DNA of 64,000 nt from Hippopus hippopus. Lineage: Eukaryota > Mollusca > Bivalvia > Cardiida > Cardiidae. The position numbers and the translations under genes are program-made. The DNA lies in contig OX328104.1 of assembly GCA_946811185.2 (NCBI GenBank), forward strand, positions 17,181,352-17,245,351, in the 5' to 3' direction. This document shows positions 63,741 through 64,000 of this stretch, piece after piece; within the stretch, counting starts at the first letter, position 1, and each line of letters opens with the position of its first letter. Below the pieces are notes generated by a model. The model was not told the origin of the DNA and searched no databases. It was given only the letters and a program-made list of their open reading frames with translations.

Positions 63741-63775
63741 TTCCTAGGTACAGATCCAATGCTCCAACTCCTGAG

Positions 63776-63971
63776 ATATGAGCCATGCTCTGTGAAAAGG
63801 GGGTTTAATGTATCTGCAAGAAGTATCAACCCATTTCAGCTTCCACACTCCGTGCAGGCTGACCCGAGTGAAAACTCTTTGCTATCGGTCTTATTTGCAT
63901 GTCCAAGGACCATTTTATTCCATGATTCAGCCAGTTGTTAACCAAAATGGATTTAATCGGTTCATAATTAT
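63776..63971. mobile_element. Family C MITE (copy 13)
   Basis: GAGCCATGCTCTGTGAAAAG, decayed hairpin, GTCCAAGGACCATTTTATTC, then stops inside the body at CATAATTATG, where another sequence begins. Confidence 0.75.
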
Positions 63972-64000
63972 GCCCCCCTTCAACGAAGTGGGGGTATATT
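63972..64000. repeat. Start of another palindromic element at the edge
   Basis: CCCCCCTTCAACGAAGTGGG is a short inverted unit (CCCCCCTTC...GAAGTGGGGG) that interrupts family C. The rest lies outside the window. Confidence 0.4.

Overview
The window is non-coding-rich animal nuclear DNA, most likely from a bivalve mollusc. I base this on multi-exon GT-AG gene structure, very high repeat load, tRNA-derived SINEs sharing one LINE tail, and many short palindromic transposons of a kind I associate with heterodont clams. The genus is not resolvable by eye. No bacterial or viral gene organisation is present.

Only one convincing host gene is present, at the right end on the + strand. Four exons (58295-58604, 59566-59734, 60754-60881, 63203-63333) have GT-AG borders and compatible phases, and join to exactly 246 codons. 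They encode a signal-peptide-like N-terminus followed by a class III extradiol dioxygenase (LigB-type) domain. The gene runs off the right edge. Its introns carry the same repeats as the flanking DNA.

The remaining ~58 kb is a layered transposon landscape. I use letters for families. A: ~230 bp, TTAA-flanked, core hairpin GGAGAAAATGCTGG/CCAGCATTTTCTCC, roughly 40 copies. B: hairpin around GATCAGACTGCAC/GTGCAGTCTGATC, roughly 30 copies. C: hairpin around GGTCAGCCTGCGCAG/CTGCGCAGGCTGACC, 13 copies. D: hairpin around GGATCAGCCTGCGC, 3 copies. E: CTTCTGATTGGCTAAA/TTTAGCCAATCAGAAG, 4 copies. F: ~370 bp foldback with TTAA duplications, 8 copies. G: ~500 bp with a central TTCACTCGTGGCTGCGCCAC hairpin, 4 copies. 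H: one GACGGACGGACAG-containing insert.

Added to these are at least three SINE types, two 5'-truncated LINE 3' ends, two internally deleted Tc1-like transposons, a GC-rich foldback element, and minisatellites (15-bp type at 2.97 and 4.77 kb; 21-bp type at 43.8-45.9 kb). There is also a 0.7 kb CT tract (46.5-47.3 kb) and two copies of a repeat element with ~145-bp internal units (48.3-50.9 kb).

Many elements are nested, and several carry clear target-site duplications, so the relative order of insertions can be read directly. The richest composites are 974-1498 (F in E), 9872-11239 (G and H in F), 47998-51206 (A split by a LINE that is itself split twice), 52238-53114 (LINE in F) and 55307-55880 (SINE in SINE).
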